Source: Sipunculus nudus (Eukaryota; Annelida; Sipuncula; Golfingiida; Sipunculidae). From it: a stretch of 64,000 nucleotides of DNA. Of the stretch, positions 47,853 through 60,067 are shown piece after piece; positions within the stretch are counted from its first letter, which is position 1, and every line of letters begins with the position of its first letter. The DNA lies in NCBI GenBank assembly GCA_026874595.1, contig CM049308.1:53021624-53085623 (forward strand), in the 5' to 3' direction. The position numbers and the translations under genes were made by a program. The notes below the pieces were generated by a model. The model saw nothing but the letters and a program-made list of their open reading frames with translations. It was not told where the DNA came from and did not search any database.

Positions 47853-50800
47853 TATATGTGGACCTGCTCGCTCTAATTTCATTTTGCTAAAAGTCGTAGG
47901 TAAAGGTCATATTGCCCTGCTAATCATATTAGATTGTTCGTTTAAATAAAATAAACAACCGTGCGGCAGAGTAAATCTAGTTAGCCCCCGGCTGGGTGAT
48001 AAGTCAGGGTCAGCTGGCACAATTATGAGCTTGAGGCCATGCAGTCTACTGTGGCCTGGTTACCGGGTACGTGAGTCGAAAGGGGATACCTTCTGAACGA
48101 ACGACATACCTACACCTGGCGTCGGGACTTGCTCTCGTAAACCTAGTTACACATTCAGACAGACATGTTTACATTTGATTGACACAGGTAGAATTATCCC
48201 TGATAAATCTATTGAGATGTACCCAAACATTTTCAGATAAGTCAGCCGATATTTTTGTCATTGAGGCAGTCGCTTGTACCGGGATTGCGTGAAGTTGACA
48301 TTTGATTTAAAGAGTCAGAAAAGTGTAAACATTCAATGGATTTTTAACAAAAAAGAAAACACTGATTTTTTACTTATTTTTAGGTCTGTTCACATAATAA
48401 TTTTGATACCATGTATGACTAGGAACAATAAATCCACGAAAGTTTTAACCCAACGAATAGTGTTTCAGGTCAAACCACGATATTTTAAACCCACGGTATT
48501 TTCTGAATCCACAGTATTAAATGCTACCCGAGTCTCTAGGTATTAAGAATGTATAGAATTAACTCGTGCAACCGAGGCGTTGCTATTAAATCACCACGGA
48601 GCCCACCTCCGTGACCAAAACACGTTGGTCCCATCAGGAGACCTAAAAGTGTGTTAGTCTGTAGAAGTTGAAGGCTTTCTCTCACGTAACACATCCAGTT
48701 AGGGAAGGCTGGCGCTAATGGACGACTTTATCTGACCTCGTCGGGTCCTTTAGCGGCTCAGGCCTGCAACAGCACGAAAGTGAACCAAAGGTCATTCCTG
48801 ATGGATACTTGGGTTTTAATTGGTACGCGCTACAGGCCTAGATTCCCGGCAGTTCGTCTTTTGATGTTACGTTACAGCCGCTCCTATGAATTGATTAAAA
48901 CGATTGACAAATATAATCAATTAATGAATATTTGTTTGTTCTTTAAAATTTGCTTCGAGTGACAATGTTTTAAACTGTTATCAAAACGTTCACACCATAT
49001 GTTTTATCATTGCAAAAGTATATTTATAAGCTGTATCCACTGTTTATGTTTTATATATACGTCTGATATCAGCCGTTGTTTCGGATATTTTTTTTCTGTA
49101 GAAAGGTCTGTGATATGTTAAAAACAACAATTTCTGTGAATAAAGACACATTCAAATGTAAAATTCAATGAGCATATGTTCTATAGGGACAATTATAGCA
49201 TATAATGTATGTTTTTACATACGCATACATACATACAAAACAGTAAGACACAAGGGAATTACTGTGAATGAGCCTTCCCCATTAGGGAGAGGATGCTTAC
49301 AGTGGGTATAAATGAGCTCATTTCTTTATTGACATTTGAAGGGGTAGATGTCATTTCTTCCCGTCCTGGTTTGAGCGAGAATTCCAATACGGCCATTCTG
49401 TAAACAGAATGCTTACAGGAGACCTGATTGATGAAATAGTATTTTTTTTATTTACCTTGCAAAACATTTCAGACTCGACGTAATCAGCATATTTTCATAT
49501 TCATTATTGCTCAGTATTTTCTCGACGTTGAGTACTTCTCTAGAAAGCATGCTCTCTTTGAAACTTATCATTGAAAGCATGCTGGTACTTCATGTTGAAG
49601 GTCAAGGTCATACAGTAGTTTACTACTGGAGCTGGAGACGTTGGGGATGTGGGAAAGGGGACGGGGTAGCCGTAAATACACGACTCAGTGGGCATTATTT
49701 TTATTGGGCTTAGTAAGCCAAACCCGAGTTGTGATAAAAGCCATACGGGGGAATGTATTGCAACGGTCATGTATCCTGTTGCACATACATCGTGGCAAAC
49801 ATTCAATATTCTTAGGCTACGAATGATGAATTTACTCAAAAGAATACATGTGAACTCCCAAACCAAACTGAAAATCCGTCTCAATTGTAGCGCCTCATTT
49901 CATGTGTCGCCTTCAAATTTGATCCCGCCTGGTAATCCGTGATCGCTGGGCGATTCCAGGCCTCGTGTTGGCTTATTTTATGCATATGGATAATCACTGA
50001 CTCATTAATCGAGCTGATTTGTAATATAATATATATTTAGCGCCTCTGGTGAGCGCTAAGGATAGTACATTAGCTGGCTGTGGTTGTCAGTTGCACAGGA
50101 CGGCGTTATCTACACGTTGACGTTAATGGAACATTAATCCTTCAAGGTCATCATTAGCTGTTATAGAAGTCTGTTTAGTGTCTATAAATAAGAATGATCA
50201 GAATCAAGATAATATGGTCGTCATATTTGATAAAATATACATTCAATAACCAATAATTTATATATCTTTATTAAGATGGTAATATATATTTTTAAATATG
50301 CGGTTTGCAGAGAAGCATAAATATATAAAATGATAAACACACTTAACAGTTAAAGGTAACGGTATTTATAAATAAAGATTGCAATAAAGAAACAAAATTT
50401 CCATAAACTGTCCACGACGACCATGTTGACAAAATAAAGAAATTCGGGGTAATTTGTACGAAACATTAGGCCCTTATGCGATCTTCCTACTAGCCGCCGC
50501 CATGTTTTAATTTATACATTCAAATACCAATTAACGTCGCCTTTGCCTACTATGCGCCGGCTAAAAATGAGGATATGATGATTTCATATCGTGGCATTGA
50601 ATGCAAACGCTCCTTGTGCTTTATGTACTTCCATGAACTTGCCCTGTGTAATGTTTTAAAATTTGTTTGTTTACTTGATTTATAACGAGTGAACTTAACT
50701 GACGTCACGCGTCCCCGATATTAAATTAACCGACATATTATAGCACTTCATTTATATAGATGTACTGCTGGTATTAGATGAACATTTTAATACATAACAC

Positions 50801-52067
50801 GTTTCCTCCTCAATCCATCTCGCTTGAAAAGAATCTTGCATACTTTATATTATCACGGTCGGCGGTCCTATGGGTTTCACTACCTGACGGCGGTAACGAT
50901 TCCGATTACGTGCGAACTGAATGGATAATCGTAACGTAAAAAACATTAATGGGGAGCTTCGCGGACCCAGTAATCTAACCACTTAACCTGCCAATCAAAA
51001 TGCTTTCAGTGCGACTCGGTGAAGATAAAAGCGAACAAGACCAATTGGGTTGATGAGACGTCTTTATTCCGTTTACTCGGGATGCTACGCGCGTGTGGAT
51101 GCATACTTATAGATTTCTCGCCTGAATTAAGCGTAAGAAGGTAGTTCCCCTTGGCCTGATGCCCGGACAAGTTGGAGGGTCTTAATGCCGGTAAACGAAG
51201 AAGTTGAGTCTGATGAACATTATCTTTCGCAGACACCCGGGGTAAATTCTTGCTGACAACCCAAGGGGATGACATGTTTGATTTATCAACGGGTAATATC
51301 TATAATCAATTCGTTCTTCACAATAACATCCATATCAGAGCCGCCTCGGCGTCTGAGGACATGATGGACATCACAATTGGGAAAATTCCCACCACACTGA
51401 TATCAGATGGAACCTAATTTGTGAAAGAATACTTTGGTTTCTTTTTCTCCATAATGATCACTCAATTGAAAATCATCGACTGACAATGACTTTTTTATCA
51501 TCCAGCTGTATTCATTCGTCAATAGCATGATGTTGCTCAATCGTCTATTTAATGCACACCCGTGCAGCACCAATTCCCATTTGAATTTATACCTATTTTC
51601 CTTTCATTTACGATTCTGGAAGAAACCCCTTAATAGTTTTTTGGTTAAGGGATAGGGAATTTGGATATCAATTATCATCAAGGTTACAATTCAGGTTAAT
51701 TCACTGGGAATAAAATCACCCTATAGTCCATACATAACGTTTCTTATTTATAGACTCATTATAATCATGACTTATAACTACAATATTTTCTTGTCTGTAT
51801 TTTTGTTATAGACAGGGTTGTTGTGACAGTGTTGTAGATACAGAGCCATAGATCTCTGGCTACATTTATCTAGCGGGACGGAGCGAACACAAAATGCAAC
51901 GCATTACTTATTGTGACCTCGCATGTATTGGGCCTGTCCCAGTGAGTCGACCATTGGTTACACTCGCTTTTATTTCAGCCATGCCATGGGTCGGAAATTA
52001 ATATAAAATTGATAATCTGGACTACATCAGGTTACTACAACAATAGGAGACTCAATGGAGCAGATAG
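47853..52067. other. Intergenic, nothing recognised
   Basis: About 4.2 kb without a supportable gene. Overlapping frames at 49507-49942 on both strands have no motif. TCAAGGTCA at 50142-50150 is the consensus for ERR/NR5-type nuclear receptors, but a single 9-mer is weak evidence. Confidence 0.4.
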
Positions 52068-52757
52068 GTTGTACGCTCTTTACACAGCGCTTTACCTAAA
52101 GGGCTACTACCTATATAGTAAGGCGCTGTTTGTTATGACCTCGTATCCTGAATTTCTACACCAGAGGGGAGCACTGTATTTTTGTCCAATCATATGAGAC
52201 CTTGTGCTGGAAGACAAAGCCAAGCGAGGAATACACGGAGCCAATCATGTTTATTTCGTTTTGAGTGACAGCTCATCGCCCCGCGTAACCGTCTGAACAG
52301 GCCACAGGCTCAGAGAGAATTGCCCCTGACGTGGTTTGCACATAGGGCACATAGGATGCTCGGCCGGTGAGCTGTTATTCAAACGAAACGTAACAACAAA
52401 GGCTGCGTGCACACCTCGCTGGCTTGTTTCAGTTCTGTAGACAACAGATACATGGCTACGCTAACACAGTCATAATGTCATAATCGAATCGGTCGATGAT
52501 GCGAGAATGCAGAGGGAGTAATTTTAATTCGACCGGAAACTCATCAAGCGGCGCTTGAAGCGCAGCAATGGGCAGAGCCAGGATGCCTGTCGAGTGTTTG
52601 TTTATTGGCATCTGATTGGCTGTTTGTCACATCAGACGCACGTTTATTTCAGCGGACAACGAACCGCCATCTGGTGTCTAAATATATCATAAATGGTCAA
52701 AGCTGGCAGCGTGAAAATCAGTTGCTTCTTTAGAAGCGCAAGATTTCCGCTGCCTCA
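52068..52757 (+). repeat. Repeat containing a ~580-bp insert
   Basis: The outer parts (52068-52118 and 52708-52757) are the inverse of 47761-47852. The insert (about 52119-52707) holds an internal inverted pair, TTTCGTTTTGAGTGACAGCTC at about 52256 and GAGCTGTTATTCAAACGAAACG at about 52369, and a segment related to 4300-4440. No ORF was recognised. It may be a palindromic transposon relic, but no clean terminal repeats or target duplication were found. Confidence 0.6.
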
Positions 52758-53036
52758 GGAGCGTAATAGGTTGATGATTAAAATAATCAATAATATTTCA
52801 AAAAGGTATTTCACAATGACATACACTCTCCTTCGTATACTTTGAAATAGACATTTTTAACAAGAGGATTTACCTAATCATTAACCAGTTTTATGCAGGG
52901 TAGGTTTTTCCATTGCAAATATGGATGTGTCACACTATTGGGCCAGTCTAAGTACAGGGGCGTAGCCAGGATTGAGGGAAGGGAGTGGGCCGAAATATTT
53001 AGCTTAGGCAATTGTTGTAAATATAAATATGTATAA

Positions 53037-53067
<31 letters not shown>

Positions 53068-53631
53068 ACAATTCCATACAAAAATAATTTTTTAATTCCA
53101 ATTTGAAATATCAGTTGTACAAGATGAATAAATAAAAAAGAAACATATCTGCAGGATCAAATATATCCCAAATCTGCGGATACCAGCGACAGGAATTTCA
53201 TGATTGTGTTTAGAAAATGTAACCATTATAAGACTAAGTGAAATTCCGGGAGTACTGCACAGGCATACTGGATGCGACCAAGGGACGGAAGAGGGGGGGG
53301 GGGGGGGTTATAATAATCTCGAGATATCAGTGTGTGGTGAAAATCTACCGCAAGCACTCTGTCTCGCCAGATGTTACCCTCTGCCTCACTGGTGTCATTT
53401 ATCGAGTCTTTCGCATGATTCCCTGGATATAGCATAAACAGTTACGGCGCCGAGACGTGGCCACCTGTCAATCACGCGATGGTCTTAATATCCGTTCAAA
53501 GCTTGAACCCGATCCAGAGTGCACCTCTGTTTTACACAACTCGCTTTTATTGATTCTTTCCTACAATAGCTAAATATTCTTGTTTTTATTGATATTTTAT
53601 CTCGACCTTACCAGTACCTGACAGGGGAGGA
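52758..53631. other. Intergenic; repeat end at 52957, (TA)n, poly-G
   Basis: CAGGGGCGTAGCCAGGATTG at about 52957 is the style of a DNA-transposon end, with no partner found. A short (TA)n lies at 53038-53067 and a poly-G run at about 53291-53307. No gene was recognised. Confidence 0.4.
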
Positions 53632-53905
53632 TTTAGGGGAGCGCAGGTCCAGCCCCCCCCCCCCCCCCCCCCACTTTTCACCCAAAAATGGAAATGGGGT
53701 ATGGAAATGTAAAATAAGGGCTTAATAGCCTAAAACAGAGCCGGAGTTCGAATTATGATGCTTTTAAAACAACTCCATATATCGCCATTACAGCTAAATG
53801 AAAAAGATAGTTTCTACACTTCGGGAGGGGGTTGTCATTCCGATACTCTCCCCTCTGAAGACCCCCCCCCCCCCCCATTTTACTACATTCCTGCATCCGC
53901 TCCTG
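53632..53905. mobile_element. Short MITE with CAGGGG ends, 274 bp
   Basis: The left end is CAGGGGAGGATTTAGGGG and the right end is CCTGCATCCGCTCCTG. Two C runs (about 53653-53672 and 53862-53875) lie inside. It is related to 5231-5352 and 24949-25098 by its ends. Target duplication is unclear. Confidence 0.55.
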
Positions 53906-54544
53906 CGTCAGTACGTAACGTACTATGATTAAGTTCTGTTGCCAATTCCTTTGTTCTTACAATTCATTTTCAATTTTATCTGGAATTATTACCCGTACAT
54001 AAGTTGATGAACATATGCTAATTTCTAGTTAACACCATGAACAAAATTTAAATTGCAAAAAAGAAGGTCAGTCATAAGTGAAGGAACGCACGTTCCGGTA
54101 TATTTAAATATTCTTCAATGTTCAACTTATGGAACATTTCAAATAGTCATCTCGTCTGTTAGCAAGGAGGTCCATTTAAAATGTCCTAATCGGACCCACG
54201 CTCCAGGAAATACATTAGAAAACGTTGCTCCTGGAATCATCTGTTAACCCTCTATGTACACAATGCCTGGATCAATTATGATATCAAATATAAAGTTTTG
54301 CAAAAAACGGAAGACATATTATCTTAAGTGCATTCATGATTCACCAATGAGCGGGTTCTCTACAAATCTAAATATTATTTGCCCGCTGTATATAAACAGC
54401 ACAAAGTGCTCCAGCACTGCTAACGAAACCAGTTGTGGACTTATGTTATAAGATAACGTTGGTGTCAACGGTCATGTCACCAAGTTTATTCATGACGAAT
54501 AGGAAACGCCATGAGAGGTCTCTTGAGAGTCGCGCAATAACGGG
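53906..54544. other. Intergenic, nothing recognised
   Basis: Short frames at 54053-54247 and 54254-54451 have no motif. Confidence 0.4.
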
Positions 54545-54776
54545 ACTTGGACAGTCGAGGGGTAAAGCGCTCGGCTCTCTCCGCTGGCGACCCGGGTTCG
54601 ATCCCTGGCGTGGCTAAGAGAGAGGGATGTTGTGGCTCTCCAAGGCCGGTTGTTTTCTCCCGGTTCTCCTGTGTCCGCCAGCATCAACGATTATCAAACG
54701 CCATCGTACGAGCCATGGAGGGTGCCTTGATTAGTTATTTTAACTATTTATACAATCCATACAAAATAAATAATTT
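54545..54776 (+). mobile_element. SINE, family A, best copy
   Basis: A tRNA-like head runs from CTTGGACAGTCGAGGGGTAAAGCGC (box A region) to CGACCCGGGTTCGATCCC (box B, about 54590-54605). Then come CCAAGGCCGGTTGTTTTCTC, CCGGTTCTCC, a variable stretch, and the tail TTATACAATCCATACAAAATAAATAA. It matches 15003-15235. A pol III transcript copied by a LINE is the expected mechanism. Overlapping frames here encode SINE sequence only. Confidence 0.8.
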
Positions 54777-57641
54777 TTTAAAGAAAGTAAATATGTTTCC
54801 ATGTGAAAACACAAAAATATCATTCCGGTATTTGGCAACCATATCCATTAGCAAGACCAGATATATACAGTGCATGCTTTTAAGCGTCAAACAAACAATT
54901 TTTTTCACATGTTCGATTATTCTTGTTAACCTGTATATCTGCGACAGGACATAGGAAATAGTCGGCGAGGAATCAGTGTGAAGGAATTCTAAAACATGTA
55001 CCAAGGTAAAAACCTCATTTTCTTATCTCGAGAATGAGAAACTGGGAAGACAAAATGGAATTTTTCTACCGTGACGTCAGAGTACATTAACAGAGACTTA
55101 ATCACCGAGACAATAATGGGAAACAAGAATTTTGTATTGAAAATATTGTGCTTCCTTCCTCGTTTTTACCATATTCCAATAAGAATATCTATATTTATTA
55201 CCAGACAATTTCCAAATACAGGCAACGACAATATCTTTGCGGCAACCTTGACGTCAATCCACGCAAAAAGATAATTACTTGTTAATATAATGGCTAGACT
55301 TGTTTTACACAAAAAGGGTTTTCCTGGTGTGATGTTAGTTATTTTCCTCTTTAGATAATAAGAGTACGTAGCTTTTTCCTGTATACCCGTAAATCATTCT
55401 ACGGCAGTCCATTTAATACTAGCAAATACCCATTAAAGTCAATATACTCAACAGGAAACGGTGAGTGGCAAATATTTGTACTCTTAACTAGGTTATTATT
55501 AATTACTGAATGGACGAATACGTTGCGCAAAGGTAAGAGTCCGTTTTATTTCTTTCGGTTAAGAACCAGTTATTACATTGGTAAATGATGCGAAAATGTT
55601 TGTATCCGGAAATACAGATATATCTGAATTTATGCTTGTGACGATACAGAGAAAGTTTTCATGAAACATGTTTTTTTTTTCTTGATCATGCCTTAACAGT
55701 CACCGTGCTCTTAAAATAAATGAAGCTATTTCTCTGCTGTCTCAGTCAATGACGACAACTTGATTTAGTGGCTGAAAATGTGCCCGGAGTAAAACAGGAA
55801 GTCTATTTTACGGCAGTAAAATGTTACTGGCATTCAAGGAAAAGGCAATAAAGGGCAGGGAGGTTACTTGAACTATCACGCACGGTCACCGTAACAAAGA
55901 CCCTGGGAGAACATAAAATTCATTTTACTGTTGTACTGACACTAATACAAGGCGGGTTAAGGCAACTGACTATTATTCCCAGTGAGTATGGGAAAGGTCA
56001 GGGATTTTATAAGGCCAAAAAAAAAAAACGTGGGTTGCTGTTTTGCTCTGCCCTCCGTCACGCAGTTATAAATTTAAACTGTTTATTACTTGGTTGGTTA
56101 GTTGTTTTGTCTGCTAAAAAGTTTACTCAAAAGTTATGAACAATCTTCAATGAAATTGTGTTGATGGTTTGGGCAACACCCTTGGATTAACCAGTTGCAT
56201 TCGGGAGGTAATCCGGATCATTATCACGTTTTCCTTTAATATATTACCTACGTTTGCAAGATAGAACATTTGTCTAACCCGAACAAGGGCGATTATTATT
56301 AACTGGTATTAGTTATTAGGGATTAGCCTTTGTTTTGGCATGCAGAGCTGTCCTGTGATGCGACCATTGAGTTGATAGACCATGACGCACTTTATTCTGG
56401 CCTGCATTAATATTTCCCTGATTTGGCTTAGCACTAACCAAAGATAGTACAGGAACCCAGCGGAGGTATATAATTATGCGGTTCCAGGCTGCTTTCTAGT
56501 TCAGACTGCACTGCTGGCAGTTAAAAAGGAAAACCCAACATGTCCGTATACCGTATATGTTCCAGTGTCTCCACTTTGATAAGCGAGGCGGCCGGGGTCC
56601 TTTCTTCTACGGCTGGCAGAAATAAAGCAAATATGAAATGGTGAGTGTATAGTAAAATCCCTTAAGCAGCTTGAACATACCAGCAGCAGTGACTGGGTTT
56701 TAAGTCTTTTCACTTCGTGGATTTTATTTGAATTATGCTGTAGTATACTGGTTAAACAGAAATAGAATGCTTGACGGTTGAAGTACAGCGTAATATATAC
56801 AGATGCATATAAATATATGTCACAATAAATTTGGGAAATTAGAAAATACATGTAATTCCTGATTCACTCAGTGACTTCATTTATTTAATGAAACTCTCAG
56901 AGAATACAAGTATTTCCTGAAATTAAGGGGTAATTTTTACCAAGATTTACTTAATTTTGCAGTGAATAAAAGTAGAAGATCCACAGGTCGAAAGAATGAC
57001 TAGTTATGTCATCATACCATAGCTTAATTACCAAAGGCTTTTTAGGGAAGGCAAGAGTTGTAACCAGCTTTTGTGATAACACTGATAACTTCAAAACCAT
57101 AATTTTCCTTCCATCAGAATCCAAAATATAAACACTTGGTCAGGAAAATACTAATTATACCAATCGCTGAATACTTCTTCCTCCTCGATGATGTAAATTA
57201 GCAGCTGCCTATAGTCCAGAGGAGCGAGAATTTAAGGGGCTTTAAGCGCTATCATTTGTTTGCAAAGCAGCTTATTTCAATGAAGAATTTAACCTATTAT
57301 TGTATGTATTATGTTGAAAATTATAATAATACAACGAAGCATCCTATTCTTGAAACATCTCCAAGTGTAATCAGAATATTAAGAGGTATGTTGATGGTGA
57401 TGCGTGTGCACAGCTACCTTGATCATGTTATCATGAATTCTAACGGTATACAGGTAAATAAATATGCGACAAAGCAGATTATTATCAATGTTTTTCATCT
57501 CAGTAAATGTGTGAAATTTCTGGCCCTGTATTTTAGGAGATACACGTATTTCTTAGAATATTCAGTAAATATGTGAAGTTACTGAATGAATTACCAATTA
57601 AATGTATATACTGAAATTTTCAGGAAATACGCTTATTTATG

Positions 57642-57645
<4 letters not shown>
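54777..57645. other. Intergenic, nothing recognised
   Basis: Frames at 56501-56851 (-) and 57256-57576 (+) exceed 100 codons but have no recognisable motif and biased AT-rich composition. A poly-A run lies at 56021-56030. Confidence 0.4.

Positions 57646-57708
<63 letters not shown>
57646..57708. repeat. (TA)n microsatellite
   Basis: About 31 TA units. Confidence 0.95.
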
Positions 57709-57712
<4 letters not shown>

Positions 57713-58679
57713 CGCCTTATGACGGTTAACAGAGCCGGACCATGGATGATTCATGTTGTCCCATTGTAGAATCATGCACTCATTCTAATATTTTATTTGG
57801 AGAGTTTTATTGTCATTGTACACCCCTCTGTTTTGTCCAGATTTAAATTTCGAACTTTTATTTAATTTTCTGCTGCCCCCAAAATGTGATATAAGCATAA
57901 TGTTATGCTTTAAGCTGAAGGCATTTCTTTCCGATATTTAAATTTATGACCCAAAAGGGGCGATATTGTTTTATTATCACTTAAGGTGTAGTTCAGAAAC
58001 GAGAGAATCGATCTTAAGTGAACCCACAATAATTTCAGTATGAGAGTTTTAAAATGCTATCCAATCGGTTATATGTTTTCCTAGCTTCAGTTGTTTTCAG
58101 CTTTCGACTTAAACTTCAAGTTATCCACTTGAAACCCCCACGCCATTGTTAGACCAAAAAGACTTCACCAGACACTCAACAGGGACATTTACTTAAGAAA
58201 GCATAAAGTTGTCACGCCCAGTGTCACAAAGCACACTGTCACGCCCATGGAGATGTTTGGCATGCGCAAGAAACTAATTAAACACGATTGAGGGCAACAC
58301 AAAAGCCGCGTGACCAGATTTTTAACCAGGATTACAAAGAGGACCTTTTATATTGATCATCATTAATTAACACTGATCATGAGATTTAACATTGTTTTAG
58401 CACAGAAAGTAAACCACGCCCTGTCATAATACCCTTCAGTTTCGAGATCGTGACGTACTTAAATACAAATATGTAAACGACAATTAGGTTGAAAAGAAGG
58501 AATTGCATCTTTTCAAAGAAGACATACGTTTGACGAAGGCGCATCACCGCGAGACAGAAATAACCTGTGAAGCTGGAATCACTGAAAAATCGATTAAGCT
58601 GAATTTCTGTAAGAAGACATGTTTGAAAAGAGCCTAGGGCTTATCTGTAACAAGTCGATCTCGCCCGCCGCATTCACTT
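57709..58679. other. Upstream flank of the globin gene, nothing recognised
   Basis: No exon or bounded repeat was recognised. A 5' untranslated exon of the globin could lie here or further upstream but leaves no readable trace. Confidence 0.4.
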
Positions 58680-58768
58680 TTGGAACCAGTCTTCGTGCCA
58701 CCTAAAGGCAGGCAGACGTAACCCCACATCGCTAACAGGGGTGCTCTATCCAACTGTATGAGGGAATC
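58680..58768 (-). mobile_element. Decayed tRNA-derived sequence
   Basis: On the minus strand ACAGTTGGATAGAGCACCCC looks like a tRNA D-arm and box A. It is followed by a possible ACCCC/GGGGT stem with an oversized loop, and GGTTACGTC stands where box B should be. The arms are incomplete and the loop is wrong, so it is not a working tRNA. It is probably the head of a third SINE type or an old tRNA pseudogene. Confidence 0.35.
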
Positions 58769-59412
58769 CAGGAGACAATTTGAAATCAATGTTGAAACTG
58801 AGACAGTCTGTTGAGACTTGCAGGTTTATTTGACTTACACAGTTGTGTTAAGCAGGGGAGCTGAAACTAACGGTCGCACTGGATGTATCTGATACATCTA
58901 AAACGCTGGCATACAAGGTTGGTATATAAACTATAATACAAGATTAAACACTACCTACAACATTCACCACTCCGGGTCTTTGAGTCATGCAGCGGCGGGA
59001 TATGACGTTAATTTATGACGATGCAACCCTGAAGAACTAGTTCCAGCTACAGGTGTAGCAGCCTGGACGCGACGGCAAATAGTGTTGCGCCGATCTTTGA
59101 CAAAACAGCCTACTGAAGCCAGAGAAACTTGATTGGAGACAGCTATAATCCTAATTTGGATAACTATCCCACGTGCTGTTGCTGCGCTTTACGGTAGGGT
59201 ACATTCGCTTCATTTATCAGTTGCTAACGGACGGTTTCGAAAGCCATCACCAGACTTTACATTGGCATCGTTTGCATGAAAAGAAAGGATTGGAAGTCAA
59301 GGGAAGTGGTTTGGACATACCGCATAGGAAGTATTACAAGTTAATCACCGACATATCATAGGTGGAATATTGTAGAGGAGCCACGCAGCTTTCAAATGCT
59401 TTCCAGGAAGGT

Positions 59413-59446
59413 TTAACTAGACGTATTGATTTTGCCGTCTAGTTAA
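59413..59446. other. Perfect 11-bp inverted repeat upstream of globin
   Basis: TTAACTAGACG (59413-59423) and CGTCTAGTTAA (59436-59446) flank a 12-base loop, about 150 bases before the globin start codon. In RNA this would fold into a stable stem if it is part of the 5' leader. In DNA it could be a palindromic binding site. Transcription start is not known. Confidence 0.7.
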
Positions 59447-59596
59447 CTTCATAGTAACGTACCTTTAGGTTGGGTTTTCTGTCACTCGTCGTCGTGCGTG
59501 AATAGGATGGTGAAAAGTCTCTCCTGAACTGGACTTTTTATATTTGTGAACTAGAACGTACAGTAGTGCAATTCCCTTAGTATAAATTGATTACAA

Positions 59597-59838
59597 ATGG
59601 GAGCCCAAAATTCGAAACGGGAACACCCAAAGAAAGGGCGCAAGAGAAGCGGAAGTGACTATAGAGACATAATGCGCAGAATCAGCGCAATGTCGGAAGG
59701 CGTGGACACGCTTCATGTGCCACCGGAACTGATTGCACAAAGACCGGAGCTGACACCATACCAGATAGAGGTTCTTCTACGGTCATGGAAGACCCTTCAG
59801 GAGGATGTCACGCGGGTTGGAGTCGTTATGTTTATGCA
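59597..59838 (+). CDS. Globin X-like protein, first coding exon (myristoylated)
   Basis: Membrane-anchored heme protein of the globin X branch (close to neuroglobin). The 80 whole codons begin MGAQNSK: Gly2 and Ser6 fit the N-myristoylation rule, so the product is expected at the inner face of membranes. There is no Cys for palmitoylation near it. A basic linker (KKGRKR, residues 12-17) and a ~50-residue extension typical of globin X precede helix A, LTPYQIEVLLRSWKTL (52-67), with the conserved Trp64. Helix B, VTRVGVVMF, ends with Phe79, which falls at B10 when aligned to neuroglobin. The reading frame is cut after two bases of codon 81 at CA|GTAGGT, exactly the ancestral B12.2 intron. The start is fixed by an in-frame TGA at 59588-59590; +4 is G. 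Heme-binding helices E and F lie beyond the window. Other myristoylated neuroglobin-like globins remain possible. Confidence 0.85.
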
Positions 59839-59921
59839 GTAGGTATCTCCATTTTATACTATATGAAATTATAATATTAATTTATAACATGAATCCATGA
59901 TTATATATATAAAAATATATA

Positions 59922-60061
59922 TAATAAAAATCTCGCCTAACGACCAACCTTTAGCGACTACCTCAGAATAACACGGTCCCAATTCTTTAAGTTCTTTATG
60001 TAAGACCTCGCTTAGGTGCAACAACTTTATCGAGGTCCGGTTGATCGTAATTTCGAGGTTT

Positions 60062-60067
<6 letters not shown>
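59922..60067. mobile_element. MITE-like repeat with CTCG..TAACGACC ends
   Basis: The left end, AAAAATCTCGCCTAACGACC, and the right end, GATCGTAATTTCGAGGTTTTACTATA, are loose inverses. The interior repeats GCGACTACCTC and GGTC motifs. Sequence of this style (blocks of TAACGACCACCT) is widespread in invertebrate DNA transposon relics, as recalled and not searched. It lies only ~80 bases inside the globin intron. Confidence 0.5.

Noticed and set aside
49507-49942. Overlapping frames on both strands, up to 114 codons
   Set aside because: No recognisable domain, both strands open at once, and no splice or repeat context.
54547-54954. 135-codon plus frame
   Set aside because: Its first half is the family A SINE and its second half has no motif.
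56501-56851. 116-codon minus-strand frame
   Set aside because: No motif or domain recognised; composition fits chance in AT-rich DNA.
59581-59586. TATAAA just before the globin ATG
   Set aside because: It lies only about 10 bases before the start codon, too close to act as a TATA box for this start unless translation begins elsewhere.
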